Source: UBA1952 sp965200035 | GTDB taxonomy: Bacteria > Bacteroidota > Bacteroidia > Chitinophagales > Chitinophagaceae | Assembly (NCBI GenBank): GCA_965200035.1 | Contig: OZ241334.1 | Location: 3,286,001-3,350,000 of the forward strand | DNA length: 64,000 bases | Direction: 5' to 3' | Shown: positions 42,453 to 51,514 of the stretch, piece after piece | Layout of the letters: every line of letters starts with the position of its first letter | How positions within the stretch are numbered: position 1 is the first letter of the stretch | Made by a program: the position numbers and the translations under genes | Notes under the pieces: model-generated | Seen by the model: only the letters and a program-made list of their open reading frames with translations | Told to the model about the DNA's origin: nothing | The model's database searches: none

Positions 42453-43769
42453 TTAGCGTTTGATCACCTTATCGGCTTTCAGCACATTGTTATTTTTGTC
42501 AAGCAGCTTGATGATATAGAGGCCGTTTGGCAGCGAGGTAATATCGATGCTGTTGGTCGCCTGCTTCTTCATCATCAGCTTACCGGCTATATTCTGGATA
42601 ATGATGTTGAGCAATGCAGAAGTGTTGACCGTAATCATGCCGGTGGTTGGATTCGGGAAGATAGTGAGCTCTTCTGTATTGACCACAGTGCCTACTTTCA
42701 GCGAATTGACCGGGAAGGCCGCAGACATACCATTACAGCCAGCATCAGTCGTTACATATACTTTATAGAAGCCATCGTGCGTATAGCTGTAAGTGCTGGA
42801 TGTTGCCCCGCTGATAGCTACATTATTGCGATACCATTGATAAGTAGTATAGGTATTGTCTGTTTGCAGCATGTTGCCGTTAGCAGACAGCAGCGGATTC
42901 GGAGAAGCGTTCAGGTTGAGGTGTACAATATTGGAGATAGACGGGCAGCGGCCGGTTGGCGTGCTTACCTTCACGGTCCAGTCACCGCTGTTTTGTGTGG
43001 TATAAGTAGACTGTGTAGCGCCAGGCCAGTCAGCACCATTGCGCTGCCATTGATAGCTTCCGGTAGCTGTAGTAGTCATAGTAGCGCTGCCGCCATTGCA
43101 GAATACCGTATCGGTAGTAGGATGAGCGGTAACCGCCTGTGGGGTGAGCACTACGCTGGAGATAGTCGTCCTCATGCTCGAAGCAATGTTGGATGTATTG
43201 CATCCGCCGGTTACGCTGGAGGTCAGTACCATTCGTACAGAATCACCCTGTGCATAATTGTTGAGCGTATAAGTTGGAGTATTGCCGCCTACAGGTGCGC
43301 CATTATAATACCATTGATAAGTAGGTGAGGTGCCGCCGCCGGTGATGCTTGAGCTGAATGTAATCGGCGTTCCGGCACAGATCGTATCTGGCATAGGAGC
43401 GCTGATGGCTGCAGTTGGGTTAGCTGTTGCGGGAATGGTGAAAGAATAGCTGCTGCAGCCGCTGGCGCTGCCAAGCAGGCCATTAGGAATAATCTTCCAG
43501 GTATAAGTGCCGGGTCCAAGCGGGTCGGTAGTATAAGTGGTTCCGCTCTGGTATTGAGACACCAGCGTTGTAGCCGTCGTGCCTGCATCAAAATAAACAT
43601 CGTAATCAATGGCATCCGGGTCGGCAGGCCAGCTGATGGTAATTGGCCCGCAGGTTTCCACGCTGCCGGCCATAGGTGAGAAGCCGCTGGTAACACAGGA
43701 AGGATCGCAGGAGGATAATCCCAGAATAACGATCAGTGCGGATACGGTAAGGTAAAATGTTCTTTTCAT
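42453..43769 (-). CDS. Exported Ig-like repeat protein with T9SS sorting domain and lipobox
   Basis: ATG 43769 gives 438 residues. The signal (MKRTFYLTVSALIVILGLSSCDPSC) ends in a lipobox-like LSSC. The body holds Ig-like/SprB-type repeats with the pattern YQWYYNGAPVGG, YQWQRNGADWPGAT and YQWYRNNVAISGAT, a fibronectin-like first domain, and a C-terminal T9SS type A domain (TIFPNPTTGMITVNTS...NVLKADKVIKR). The combination of lipoprotein-type signal and T9SS domain is unusual. It is probably a surface adhesin-like protein. An ATG at 43832 would place 21 residues before the signal and is unlikely. Confidence 0.83.
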   Translation of the reverse strand: MKRTFYLTVSALIVILGLSSCDPSCVTSGFSPMAGSVETCGPITISWPADPDAIDYDVYFDAGTTATTLVSQYQSGTTYTTDPLGPGTYTWKIIPNGLLGSASGCSSYSFTIPATANPTAAISAPMPDTICAGTPITFSSSITGGGTSPTYQWYYNGAPVGGNTPTYTLNNYAQGDSVRMVLTSSVTGGCNTSNIASSMRTTISSVVLTPQAVTAHPTTDTVFCNGGSATMTTTATGSYQWQRNGADWPGATQSTYTTQNSGDWTVKVSTPTGRCPSISNIVHLNLNASPNPLLSANGNMLQTDNTYTTYQWYRNNVAISGATSSTYSYTHDGFYKVYVTTDAGCNGMSAAFPVNSLKVGTVVNTEELTIFPNPTTGMITVNTSALLNIIIQNIAGKLMMKKQATNSIDITSLPNGLYIIKLLDKNNNVLKADKVIKR

Positions 43770-43934
43770 GGAAGGGCCTTTTAATAATGATTGTATATGC
43801 GTGATTCTTTTATAGAAGGCAAAGTTGTGCATTTGTAAGATGATAACCTAGTGTAAAGCATTAGAAAGCTAAAGTATTTTCTACAAACGATTAACAATAT
43901 TAAAAGACATTGCTCAATTAGCTATAGGTTGGTG

Positions 43935-43964
43935 CAAAAAGCCTGAAAGAATAACTTCCAGGCT
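43935..43964 (-). terminator. Probable terminator of the desaturase gene
   Basis: On the minus strand AGCCTG (43964-43959) pairs with CAGGCT (43945-43940) and is followed by TTTTTG. It lies about 25 bases after the desaturase stop. Confidence 0.6.
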
Positions 43965-43989
43965 CATTAACCAATATTGCGGTGCTCTG

Positions 43990-44754
43990 TTATGCCAACG
44001 CTTTGATCTTAATGATTCTCAGCTTATGCATTCCGCGCATGATAAAATAGGTAGAATCAAACTCAAACCACTTTACTGCATTGTTCGGGCGGCCCGGATG
44101 CTTGTGGTGATTATTGTGATAAGCTTCGCCTACGAATAGAAAATCAACAGGCAGAATGTTCTTGGAAGTATTTTCCATTTTGTAGTTCTCGTAGCCAAAC
44201 TTATGGGCCCACCAGTTGACCGCTACACCATGAAGTGATCCCATAGCCAGCGTAAGCGGCAGGAACAGCCATTGCCACCAGGCAGTAGCAAATGCAAGGT
44301 AAAAGGCAAAATAGGCAACACCCCAAAGCACACGGGCAATCCAGTTGTGCGCAAACCGGTCGAACGCAGCCCACTCCGGCAGGTCTTTCAGGTATTTGGC
44401 TTCCGCTTCTGTCTTACCGATCCAGAGATCGAAATAGCTGTTTCTTGTGTCCCACATCATGCTCAGCATGTTGGTGGAGTTATGTGGTGAATGCGGATCT
44501 TCAGGTAAGTCTGTATAGGCATGGTGCATCCGGTGCATAGCGCCGTAAGTAGTGGCGCTGATATAAGAAGAGCCCTGCGTGATGAAGGAACCGATGTAAA
44601 AGAATTTCTCCCAACCGCGCGACATCGTAAAATGACCGTGAGCAGCATACCGGTGCATAAAAAATGACTGAAAAAACAGCGAGATGTACCAGTGTACAAT
44701 AAAAAAGATGACAATAGTCATAAAGCGCGCGAAAGACTTATTTTTTAATAGCAA
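43990..44754 (-). CDS. Acyl-CoA/fatty acid desaturase
   Basis: A 254-residue membrane di-iron desaturase with three histidine boxes: HRYAAHGHF, HRMHHAYTD and EAYHNNHHKHPGR. Four membrane stretches are visible (IVIFFIVHWYISLFFQSFF, FIGSFITQGSSYISA-like, VLWGVAYFAFYLAFAT, WLFLPLTLAMGSLHG). It should introduce a double bond into saturated acyl chains and adjust membrane fluidity; position of the double bond is unknown. Single gene. Confidence 0.9.
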   Translation of the reverse strand: MLLKNKSFARFMTIVIFFIVHWYISLFFQSFFMHRYAAHGHFTMSRGWEKFFYIGSFITQGSSYISATTYGAMHRMHHAYTDLPEDPHSPHNSTNMLSMMWDTRNSYFDLWIGKTEAEAKYLKDLPEWAAFDRFAHNWIARVLWGVAYFAFYLAFATAWWQWLFLPLTLAMGSLHGVAVNWWAHKFGYENYKMENTSKNILPVDFLFVGEAYHNNHHKHPGRPNNAVKWFEFDSTYFIMRGMHKLRIIKIKALA

Positions 44755-44869
44755 GCAAGCTAGCCAGGATATTCTGACCTCGCCTGAAGCACGACAAATC
44801 TAATGGTTATATACTTAAGATATTGTAGTGAGATTGTAAAGAGTATGATAAGAATGCAGCACCGGCTAT

Positions 44870-45475
44870 TTACTTGGATTCTTTCAGCACCATATCAATG
44901 GTAATGGCCGCAGATACAATGGCTATCTTCCGCACATCTTCGGCTACCGCGGGAGTAACAGAAACCACATACTTATCCGCAGTCGTAAATGCTTCTTTCA
45001 AAAATCCGTTCCACTTTTTGCTGATCGTACCAATCTGATTGTCCGCAGCATCAGTAATCGTAAAGTTCCAGGCCTTCCAGTCGCCTGTAATGATTGCTAT
45101 GGTTTGCCCTTGCCCGTCTTCAATGTTGAAAGAAGGCTTGAAGAATTTGAACTTCTGGCGAATGCGCCCGATCACCATATCCTGATGATCGCGCACCTCA
45201 ATCTTTGACATAAAAAACGTCCACCCGCGACTGATCGTAGCCTGCGCGCGCCCGTTCATATCTTCAACGTACAGCGTAAAAGGCATCGCTGCTTTCAGGT
45301 TGGAGATCACGCGCAGCACCTTATGCCAGCCTGAAACCTGCTGACGGATCAGCCCAAGCTGCGTGCCTTGCGCATCAAACACCTTGTAGCTGTTTGAGAA
45401 TTTCAGCAGGCCTACTTTCTCATCAATAAAATAATCATTGCCTTCAAAGAAAGCCGGAAATGCAGTGTGAATCAT
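44870..45475 (-). CDS. LURP-one/scramblase-like protein
   Basis: The 201-residue product consists of repeated beta-hairpins of the tubby-like fold of LURP-one-related and phospholipid-scramblase-like proteins: YFIDEKVGLLKFSNSYKVFDAQGTQLGLIRQ, TLYVEDMNGRAQATISRGWTFFMSKIEVRD, FNIEDGQGQTIAIITGDWKAWNFTITDAADNQIGTISK. No signal peptide; the C-terminus has a moderately hydrophobic helix (IAIVSAAITIDMVL). ATG 45475 is preferred to the TTG at 45496. Function is unknown. Confidence 0.72.
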   Translation of the reverse strand: MIHTAFPAFFEGNDYFIDEKVGLLKFSNSYKVFDAQGTQLGLIRQQVSGWHKVLRVISNLKAAMPFTLYVEDMNGRAQATISRGWTFFMSKIEVRDHQDMVIGRIRQKFKFFKPSFNIEDGQGQTIAIITGDWKAWNFTITDAADNQIGTISKKWNGFLKEAFTTADKYVVSVTPAVAEDVRKIAIVSAAITIDMVLKESK

Positions 45476-45619
45476 AGCGGGTAGAAATTTTGGCAAGGAT
45501 AAGCATAATAGACTGATCGGTCAAGAAAGGTCCGTGTTATACTTAAGCCGGCAGACTTGACGGGATACTTGCCAAGTCTGACAAATCTGTTGCGGCCTGA
45601 TATTTATAAGTTGTTGATT

Positions 45620-46678
45620 ATGGCTACGAATACCCGAAAATGTTCGCTACGCATATTGCTGATCGAGGCCGCTTTTCTGACGCTGCCTGCCATGGCTGCA
45701 TCTGCGCAGAATCAGACAGATACAACCTATATCCAGAGTTTTCCCGATCAGGTGACCGGGCGCATTTATCTCGGTGAAAAGGTATCTGCCTTCAATATCA
45801 ACGATCGCAATATTAATCGTATGCTGCAATACCGCCCCAACAATACGCTCGGTATCGGGCTGGGCGTTACTATTAGGGGCGTCGGGCTCAACTTCAGCAC
45901 CAGGTTGCCTTTTCACGATCCTAAAATTGATAAATACGGGCGCACGCGCCGCTACGATCTGCAATTGCACCGCTATCGCGGCAAATGGGCGCTCGATGGC
46001 TATGCTCAGCGCTACAAAGGCTTTCACCTGAACAGTACGGACGATGTGGACAGCGTTGGCGGCACCACAGCATATCCATATCTACCCGGCCTTACTACGC
46101 TCAATCTGGGCCTGTCCGGCATGTATGTGTTCAACGGCAACCGGTTTACCATGCGCGCCGCCGTCAACCAGCAGGACTGGCAAATACGGAGCGCCGGTTC
46201 ATTCATGGCCGGAGCGGCCTTCTTTGCACGCTATATCTTCAATGATGAAAGCATCCTGCCCGAATACTATAAATACCCGCAGATGCTGGACGGGAATGGC
46301 GTGCGCCACATTAGCAATTACGGGCTCACGATCAAGGGCGGCTATGGCTTCAACTATGTGTTCCATAAGCATTACTTCGTTGGTGCAGCAGCAGATGTAG
46401 GAGCTGGTCCGGGCTATACTGTGGTGCGGAATACAGATGGCACGGAGCAGACCGGGTGGGGACTGAACTACGCGGCCAACCTACGCTTGTCAACAGGCTA
46501 CAATGCTGATAAGTGGTATGGTGGAGTTTACGTGATCCTTCATGCCGAACGCTATGACCTGCCGTATGCCGATGGCAGCGTGGACAATGCCCTGGGCATC
46601 TTCCGGATTGTAGTAGCCAGAAGGTTTCACACCGGCAAGAACTTTCTGAAATCATCCCGCAGGCGGAATAATGGATAG
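45620..46678 (+). CDS. DUF4421 exported protein
   Basis: ATG 45620 gives 352 residues with a signal peptide (CSLRILLIEAAFLTLPAMAASAQ) and a DUF4421 body: PNNTLGIGLGVTIRGVGLNFSTRLPF, YDLQLHRYRGKWALDGYAQRYKGF, and alternating beta strands that suggest an outer-membrane barrel of the kind common in Bacteroidota. The end is FRIVVARRFHTGKNFLKSSRRRNNG. It is monocistronic. Role unknown. Confidence 0.8.
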   Translation: MATNTRKCSLRILLIEAAFLTLPAMAASAQNQTDTTYIQSFPDQVTGRIYLGEKVSAFNINDRNINRMLQYRPNNTLGIGLGVTIRGVGLNFSTRLPFHDPKIDKYGRTRRYDLQLHRYRGKWALDGYAQRYKGFHLNSTDDVDSVGGTTAYPYLPGLTTLNLGLSGMYVFNGNRFTMRAAVNQQDWQIRSAGSFMAGAAFFARYIFNDESILPEYYKYPQMLDGNGVRHISNYGLTIKGGYGFNYVFHKHYFVGAAADVGAGPGYTVVRNTDGTEQTGWGLNYAANLRLSTGYNADKWYGGVYVILHAERYDLPYADGSVDNALGIFRIVVARRFHTGKNFLKSSRRRNNG

Positions 46679-46744
46679 TGGGTCATTTTGAAGTTGCAGC
46701 AATTTTTCATTTAATAACGATTGCCTATTTCTGCTTCGCATTTA

Positions 46745-46906
46745 CAGCGACTTGTCATTCCGAAGGAATCCATCGTGCGCTACGATCACCTTTTTCATTT
46801 CGCAGAGAATAATGTACCAAAAGGAAACTTCACAACAGTTTGTCATTCCGTAAGGAATCCATCGTAAGCTGCCTGAATAAGATTCCTGCGGAATGACAAG
46901 TCGCTG
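46745..46906. repeat. REP-like repeat cluster with 26-bp inverted ends
   Basis: Left end 46745-46770 (CAGCGACTTGTCATTCCG..GGAATC) and right end 46881-46906 are an inverted pair matching at 24 of 26 positions. A third copy, TTGTCATTCCGTAAGGAATC, starts at 46840 in direct orientation to the first, and both are followed by CATCGT. The motif resembles the REP-like copies at 17498 and 22757. Confidence 0.75.
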
Positions 46907-46956
46907 CAAGGTTTAACGGTCACTATCATAAAGATGAAGGCTGAGACACAGCGAAT

Positions 46957-47228
46957 AATGCCAAACACTGCGATGAAATTAAATCCTTGTGCGATACAAT
47001 TAAGCCTTCATTTGACATAATCAATGTATTCTACGGCGCAATAGAATATGACATAGAAGTAATTGAATCTGCATTACACGTAATTCAATCTTTCTCCTAA
47101 GCAATTCAATCTGCCTCCCATGTAATGCAATTTGCCTTCTAAGCAATACAATCTGTCTCCGATGTAATTGAACTGTACGTCGATGAATTCTAATTGACCT
47201 TCTGCGCAAATAAATGTAGCCTAAGCGC
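46957..47228. repeat. Second degenerate 21-bp tandem array (about 13 units)
   Basis: From 46977 the units start every 21 bases (46977, 46998, 47019, 47040 ... 47208) without indels, most beginning AAT(T/A)..AAT, for example AATTCAATCTGCCTCCCATGT at 47103 and AATTCAATCTTTCTCCTAAGC at 47082; ends alternate loosely between CTAAGC and ATGT. The minus strand is open and encodes RRQIVLL/RRQIALH-like heptads, but without a plausible start, so I call it non-coding. The base sequence is unrelated to the array at 23967, yet period, copy number and location (convergent gene gap) agree. With the REP cluster it explains the 666-base gap; 47229-47344 shows nothing. Confidence 0.8.
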
Positions 47229-47344
47229 ATCAGAAGACAGCACAGGCGCAATCAGGGAAGACATCGATAAAACTGAATATTACAGCGGCTGGATGGAATA
47301 TTGTGGCTGTGCGGATCGGCTGACTGTTCTGAAATACAGGATAA

Positions 47345-48244
47345 TTACTTTAGCCTGAACGTAATGGGCAGGCTGAAATAAACCTCTCTTTTCACATGGT
47401 GCCATATGCCGGGTTTCCACAACGGCATGGACGCTACCACACGCACGGCTTCTCTGTCCAGCTCTTCTGTTACGTGCTTGACTACCTTTATCCGTGTTAC
47501 CGCGCCCGTTTCATCAATCACAAACCGAAGCACTACTCTACCTTCTATACCTGCCTCCCGCGCATGTTCGGGATAGTGAAGATGGGTAGATAAAAATCGG
47601 TTGACATTGCCTTTGTACTGAGCCATTGTAGTGATCTCATCTTCCCTTACATGCTTCAGGCGTGCGCCATCTTCTGAATAGTAAATGCCCTTGATCTTTT
47701 TGCCGTTCTGGTAGAGCTCCTCGGCGCTCAGCTGGCCGTTCTCGTAATACCACTCGCCTTTTCCGTCCAGCGAATCATTTACATAGCTGGCATTACTAAG
47801 CAATGCTCCGCTTTCATAAAAAGCCTTTTCGGTGCCGTTAAGCATGTCATTGCGGTGCTGCACGCTGCTTTCCGGCTTTCCGCTCTCATAAAACATTTCA
47901 GACAGCCCTTCCTGCTTGCCGTTGCGGTAGAGGTGCTTTGCCGATACAATGCCTTCGGTGTTGTAATAGACAAAAGGGCCCTGCTTTACTTTAAAGCTAT
48001 CGTCGATGTAGGCGCCGGTCATCTGGAGCTGTCCCTGCTGTACGCCTGATGCATAATAATCCCTGACCATCTGCAGCTCATTTTGCTTCCACGCTTTGCG
48101 CATGTACATAGCATCACCGGGAGTAGAAAAAATGCCCTTATGGTCCAAATAATACGTGGCGGTATCCGTAACAGCATGGCATATCGGAGCAGCGAACAGA
48201 GCAGGAATCAGCAGCATACCTGCCGCTTTGAAAAAAAGAGACAT
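47345..48244 (-). CDS. YwqK/MORN-repeat protein with TonB-like C-terminal domain
   Basis: The 299-residue protein has a signal peptide (MSLFFKAAGMLLIPALFAAPICHA), about six MORN-like repeats of the YwqK type (GPFVYYNTEGIVSAKHLYRNGKQEG, FYESGKPESSVQHRNDMLNG, KGEWYYENGQLSAEELYQNGKK) and a TonB C-terminal domain (about 215-299: HLHYPEHAREAGIEGRVVLRFVIDETGAVTRIKVVKHV...LPITFRLK). There is no N-terminal membrane anchor of the ExbB/D-linked TonB type, so it is probably a soluble periplasmic TonB-like protein rather than the energy transducer. It follows the E1 gene by 27 bases on the same strand. Confidence 0.82.
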   Translation of the reverse strand: MSLFFKAAGMLLIPALFAAPICHAVTDTATYYLDHKGIFSTPGDAMYMRKAWKQNELQMVRDYYASGVQQGQLQMTGAYIDDSFKVKQGPFVYYNTEGIVSAKHLYRNGKQEGLSEMFYESGKPESSVQHRNDMLNGTEKAFYESGALLSNASYVNDSLDGKGEWYYENGQLSAEELYQNGKKIKGIYYSEDGARLKHVREDEITTMAQYKGNVNRFLSTHLHYPEHAREAGIEGRVVLRFVIDETGAVTRIKVVKHVTEELDREAVRVVASMPLWKPGIWHHVKREVYFSLPITFRLK

Positions 48245-48271
48245 CCTGAAAAAGGGTTTAGAGAAAATGTT

Positions 48272-50668
48272 TTACTCGGCCATCACCTCACCTACAAAAG
48301 CGGCAATGTCTTCCGCATTGGGCTTGGAGAAATAATCGCCGTCTGTAGCATAAGCCGGCCTGTGAGCCTTGGCCGTAAGCGTTCTCGGAGCAGCATCCAG
48401 GAAGCGATAGCCACCCTGAACTTCGATCACCTGCTGGAACAGATAAGCTGCCGCGCCGCCCGGCACGTCTTCATCGATGAAGACGATGCGGCCGGTCTTT
48501 TTCAGGCTTTCCACGCACATGCCGTTTATATCGAAAGGCAGCAGCGTTCTTGCATCAATGACCTCGCAGGAAATGCCCTGCGGCTCCAGATAGCTGGTGA
48601 TGGCATCTTCGATAACGCGCAGGGTAGAGCCGTAAGAGACGATGGTAATGTCCTCGCCTTCGCGGATGATCTCCGGAACGCCGAATGGTATGGTGTATTG
48701 GGCGAGGTTGGAAGGCATATGCTCTTTCAGGCGGTAGCCGTTCAGGCATTCGATCACGATGCCCGGCTCATCGCTCTGCAGCAAAGTGTTGTACATACCG
48801 GCAGCCTGTGTCATGGTGCGGGGCACGCAGAGGTACATGCCGCGAATAGCATTAATGATCATCCCGATGGGGGAGCCGCTGTGCCAGATGCCTTCCAGAC
48901 GGTGGCCGCGCGTACGCACGATGATCGGGCATTTCTGGCCGCCACGCGTACGGTACTGCAGGGTAGATACATCATCGGAAAGCGGCTGCAATCCGTATAA
49001 TAAATAATCGAGGTACTGCATCTCTGCAATCGGGCGGAGGCCGCGCATGGCCATGCCGAGGCCCTGGCCGATGATGGTGGCTTCGCGGATGCCGGTGTCG
49101 GAGATGCGCAATTCGCCATACTTATCCTGCAGGCCGGCGAAGCCCTGATTTACATCGCCGATCTTGCCGAGGTCTTCCCCGAAAGCAACTACGGCAGGAT
49201 TGCTGGCAAAAGTCTGGTCAAAGAATTTGTTGAGTATTTCGTAGCCATTGAGCTGCTGTGCGCCTTCGCCAAACTCAGGCTTCACTTCCTGCACTTTCAT
49301 CGCGCTTTTGGCGGATTGAGAGTAGAGGTGTGAGTTGAATTTCTGCCGGGCATCTTCCGCCAGCATATCGTAATAGTTGCGCAGACCACGGATGGCATCG
49401 CTGTTGACGGTGCAGAGGTTCAGCGCTTTCTTCACCGTCTGCATCACATCCTTACGGATCGGCTCTTTGATGGCGGTGAGCTGCTGCACCATAGCGGCAA
49501 TCTTTTCCGCGGCTGGTCCTCTTTCATAGATCACCTGCTGGCATTTGGCTGCGGCCTGCTGCACTTGCTCTTTTATCGGATTGATGAAGTTCTCCCAAGC
49601 GCGCTGCTTGGAGGCGCGGGCTTCATCTTTCGCTTCACTTTCTATAATGGCAAGCTCTTCTTCGGTAGCAATCACATTCTCCAGAATGAACGCTCTCATC
49701 TTGGTGATGCAGTCAAAATCTTTTTCAAACTCAAGGCGCTCTTTGTTCTTGTAGCGCTCGTGTGAGCCGGAGGTAGAGTGGCCCTGCGGCTGTGTCACTT
49801 CCTGTACGTGGAATATGGCTGGTGTATGGGTCTCGCGGATGTGCGCAATGCCTTTCTGGAAGGTGCTCATCAGGCCGGCATAGTCCCAGCCTTTGACACG
49901 ATAGATATTGATTCCTCCGGTTTCCTCATCCCACTGCATACCGGACAGCGCTTCGGAAATCGAGTTTTTGGTAGTCTGGTACTTGCGCGGGACGGAGATG
50001 CCATAGCCATCATCCCATACAAAGATGGCGAGCGGCACCTGGAGCACACCGGCGGCGTTCACCGTTTCCCAGAACAAGCCTTCGGAAGTAGAGGCATCAC
50101 CGATGGTGCAGAAGACGACCTCATTGCCCTTGCGGGTAAATTTCTCAAAGCCCTGCTGCAGTTCGCCCACATTCCGGTACATCTTGGAGGCGCATGCGAG
50201 GCCGAGCGCACGCACCATTTGTCCGGCAGTGGGAGATATGTCTGAAGAGGATTGTGGGGTTTTCGTAAGGTCTTTCCAGTCGCCGCTATCGTCGAGCCAG
50301 CGTGTACCGTAGTGGCCGTTCATCATGCGGCCTGCGGTAGATGGCTCAATATCAACGTCCGGATTGGCGTAGAGCTGTGAAAAGAATTGCTCAATATTGC
50401 TCATGCCGGTGGCGAACATCAGCGTCTGGTCGCGGTAGTAACCGCTACGGATATCGCCCGGCTGCATGCACTTGGCTGCTGCTATCTGCGCCAGCTCCTT
50501 ACCATCGCCGAAGATGCCGAACTTGGCCTTGCCGGTCAGCACCTCCCGCCGGCCTATAAGCGAGGCTTCGCGCGAGGCAATGGCAAGACGATAATCGGTC
50601 AGGGCTTCCTGTTTAAATTCATCAAAAGACAGACGGGAGGTAGCTGTATGAGCAGAAGGTAGTTGCAT
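48272..50668 (-). CDS. Fused E1 alpha-beta of a branched-chain 2-oxoacid-type dehydrogenase
   Basis: E1 decarboxylates 2-oxoacids with thiamine diphosphate and passes the acyl group to lipoyl-E2. The 798-residue protein (ATG 50668) joins alpha (about 1-420) and beta (about 460-798) parts. Alpha has the TPP site GDASTSEGLFWETVNAAG..VFVWDDGYGIS (written around residue 205) and the phosphorylation-loop-like QGHSTSGSHERYKNKER. Beta has GEDLGKIGDVNQGFAGLQDKYG, EMQYLDYLLYGLQPLSDDV and a C-terminal EVIDARTLLPFDINGM domain. This fused form is widespread in Bacteroidota; pyruvate or branched-chain oxoacids are the likely substrates. E2/E3 are not nearby. Confidence 0.9.
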   Translation of the reverse strand: MQLPSAHTATSRLSFDEFKQEALTDYRLAIASREASLIGRREVLTGKAKFGIFGDGKELAQIAAAKCMQPGDIRSGYYRDQTLMFATGMSNIEQFFSQLYANPDVDIEPSTAGRMMNGHYGTRWLDDSGDWKDLTKTPQSSSDISPTAGQMVRALGLACASKMYRNVGELQQGFEKFTRKGNEVVFCTIGDASTSEGLFWETVNAAGVLQVPLAIFVWDDGYGISVPRKYQTTKNSISEALSGMQWDEETGGINIYRVKGWDYAGLMSTFQKGIAHIRETHTPAIFHVQEVTQPQGHSTSGSHERYKNKERLEFEKDFDCITKMRAFILENVIATEEELAIIESEAKDEARASKQRAWENFINPIKEQVQQAAAKCQQVIYERGPAAEKIAAMVQQLTAIKEPIRKDVMQTVKKALNLCTVNSDAIRGLRNYYDMLAEDARQKFNSHLYSQSAKSAMKVQEVKPEFGEGAQQLNGYEILNKFFDQTFASNPAVVAFGEDLGKIGDVNQGFAGLQDKYGELRISDTGIREATIIGQGLGMAMRGLRPIAEMQYLDYLLYGLQPLSDDVSTLQYRTRGGQKCPIIVRTRGHRLEGIWHSGSPIGMIINAIRGMYLCVPRTMTQAAGMYNTLLQSDEPGIVIECLNGYRLKEHMPSNLAQYTIPFGVPEIIREGEDITIVSYGSTLRVIEDAITSYLEPQGISCEVIDARTLLPFDINGMCVESLKKTGRIVFIDEDVPGGAAAYLFQQVIEVQGGYRFLDAAPRTLTAKAHRPAYATDGDYFSKPNAEDIAAFVGEVMAE

Positions 50669-50882
50669 AAGACGACACAATATAAATACAGACTGTAAAT
50701 ATAGCGGGTAAGCCACAATGTGCGAAAGGCAATATTAAAATTGTATTTAGTCTGATCCATGACTGGAGGATGTAAGGAATATTTTGAGAACTTTAAGGAT
50801 AAAGTTGCTGCGTTACAAGGGTAATGGCAGGATTTTAAAGTAGTTTAATTATACAGATTCACTAACACAAAAACAATTAATC

Positions 50883-51407
50883 ATGACTTCAACAATCGGA
50901 GTGTATCAAAACCAGCAGGATGCACTTGCCGCTGTGCAGGAACTCAAAGCCGCCGGCTTCCCTGCCAATCAGCTCTCTGTACTGGGCCACGCCAAAGATG
51001 CGCCTCACTCAGAAGAAGACCAGCTTGAAGCGCTGGACGCAGACCATGAAATGGATAAGCCTTTGAAGATTGCGGCTACAGGCGTGGGTATTGGCGCGGT
51101 AGTTGGCCCTATCCTGGGAGCGCTTACCGGCATTGGTATCCTGGCGATTCCGGGCGTTGGCTTTCTGGTGGGCGCGGGTGCGCTTGCAGGAGCTGTAGCG
51201 GGACTGGATGCAGGCATTATCGGCGGGGGATTGCTATCTGCACTGGCCATAGCCCGCAGCAATGTACAGCATGAAGATAAGTACCGCGAACACCTGGATG
51301 CAGGACGCTATCTGGTAGTAGCACAAGGCTCGGAAGAAGAATTGCAAAAAGCGCAGGATGTAATGGCGAAGCACGATACGCATACGGAGCTGAACAGGCA
51401 TTCTTAA
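50883..51407 (+). CDS. General stress protein 17M-like membrane protein
   Basis: The N-terminal ~45 residues (TIGVYQNQQDALAAVQELKAAGFPANQLSVLG) match the domain of Bacillus YflT/general stress protein 17M and related proteins. A long Gly/Ala-rich hydrophobic stretch follows (IAATGVGIGAVVGPILGALTGIGILAIPGVGFLVGAGALAGAVAG), then a C-terminal half with KYREHLDAGRYLVVAQGSEEELQKAQDVM that resembles a second copy of the first domain. It is 174 residues with a good ATG (aaaacaattaatc upstream). A stress role is suggested only by family. Confidence 0.75.
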   Translation: MTSTIGVYQNQQDALAAVQELKAAGFPANQLSVLGHAKDAPHSEEDQLEALDADHEMDKPLKIAATGVGIGAVVGPILGALTGIGILAIPGVGFLVGAGALAGAVAGLDAGIIGGGLLSALAIARSNVQHEDKYREHLDAGRYLVVAQGSEEELQKAQDVMAKHDTHTELNRHS

Positions 51408-51430
51408 TTGTTGAGTAAATATTTATTCCC

Positions 51431-51465
51431 GCCGGCAGCCAATCAGTTGCCGGCATTTTATTTTT
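51431..51465 (+). terminator. Terminator of the stress protein gene
   Basis: Stem GCCGGCA/TGCCGGC (51431-51437 with 51448-51454), loop 10, followed by ATTTTATTTTT. Confidence 0.75.
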
Positions 51466-51482
51466 GGTCTGTACGGATCGGC

Positions 51483-51490
51483 TATATTTG
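51483..51490 (+). promoter_or_regulatory. Promoter of the lipoprotein gene
   Basis: TATATTTG (51483-51490) is a perfect -7 box, with TTTTTG (51461-51466) 16 bases upstream as -33. The ATG follows 24 bases later. Confidence 0.65.
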
Positions 51491-51514
51491 TAATATAGAC
51501 CTTATAATAAACCT

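Noticed and set aside
47021..47251. 76-codon minus-strand frame with RRQIxLL heptads
   Set aside because: Same reason: by-product of the period-21 array; no credible start context.
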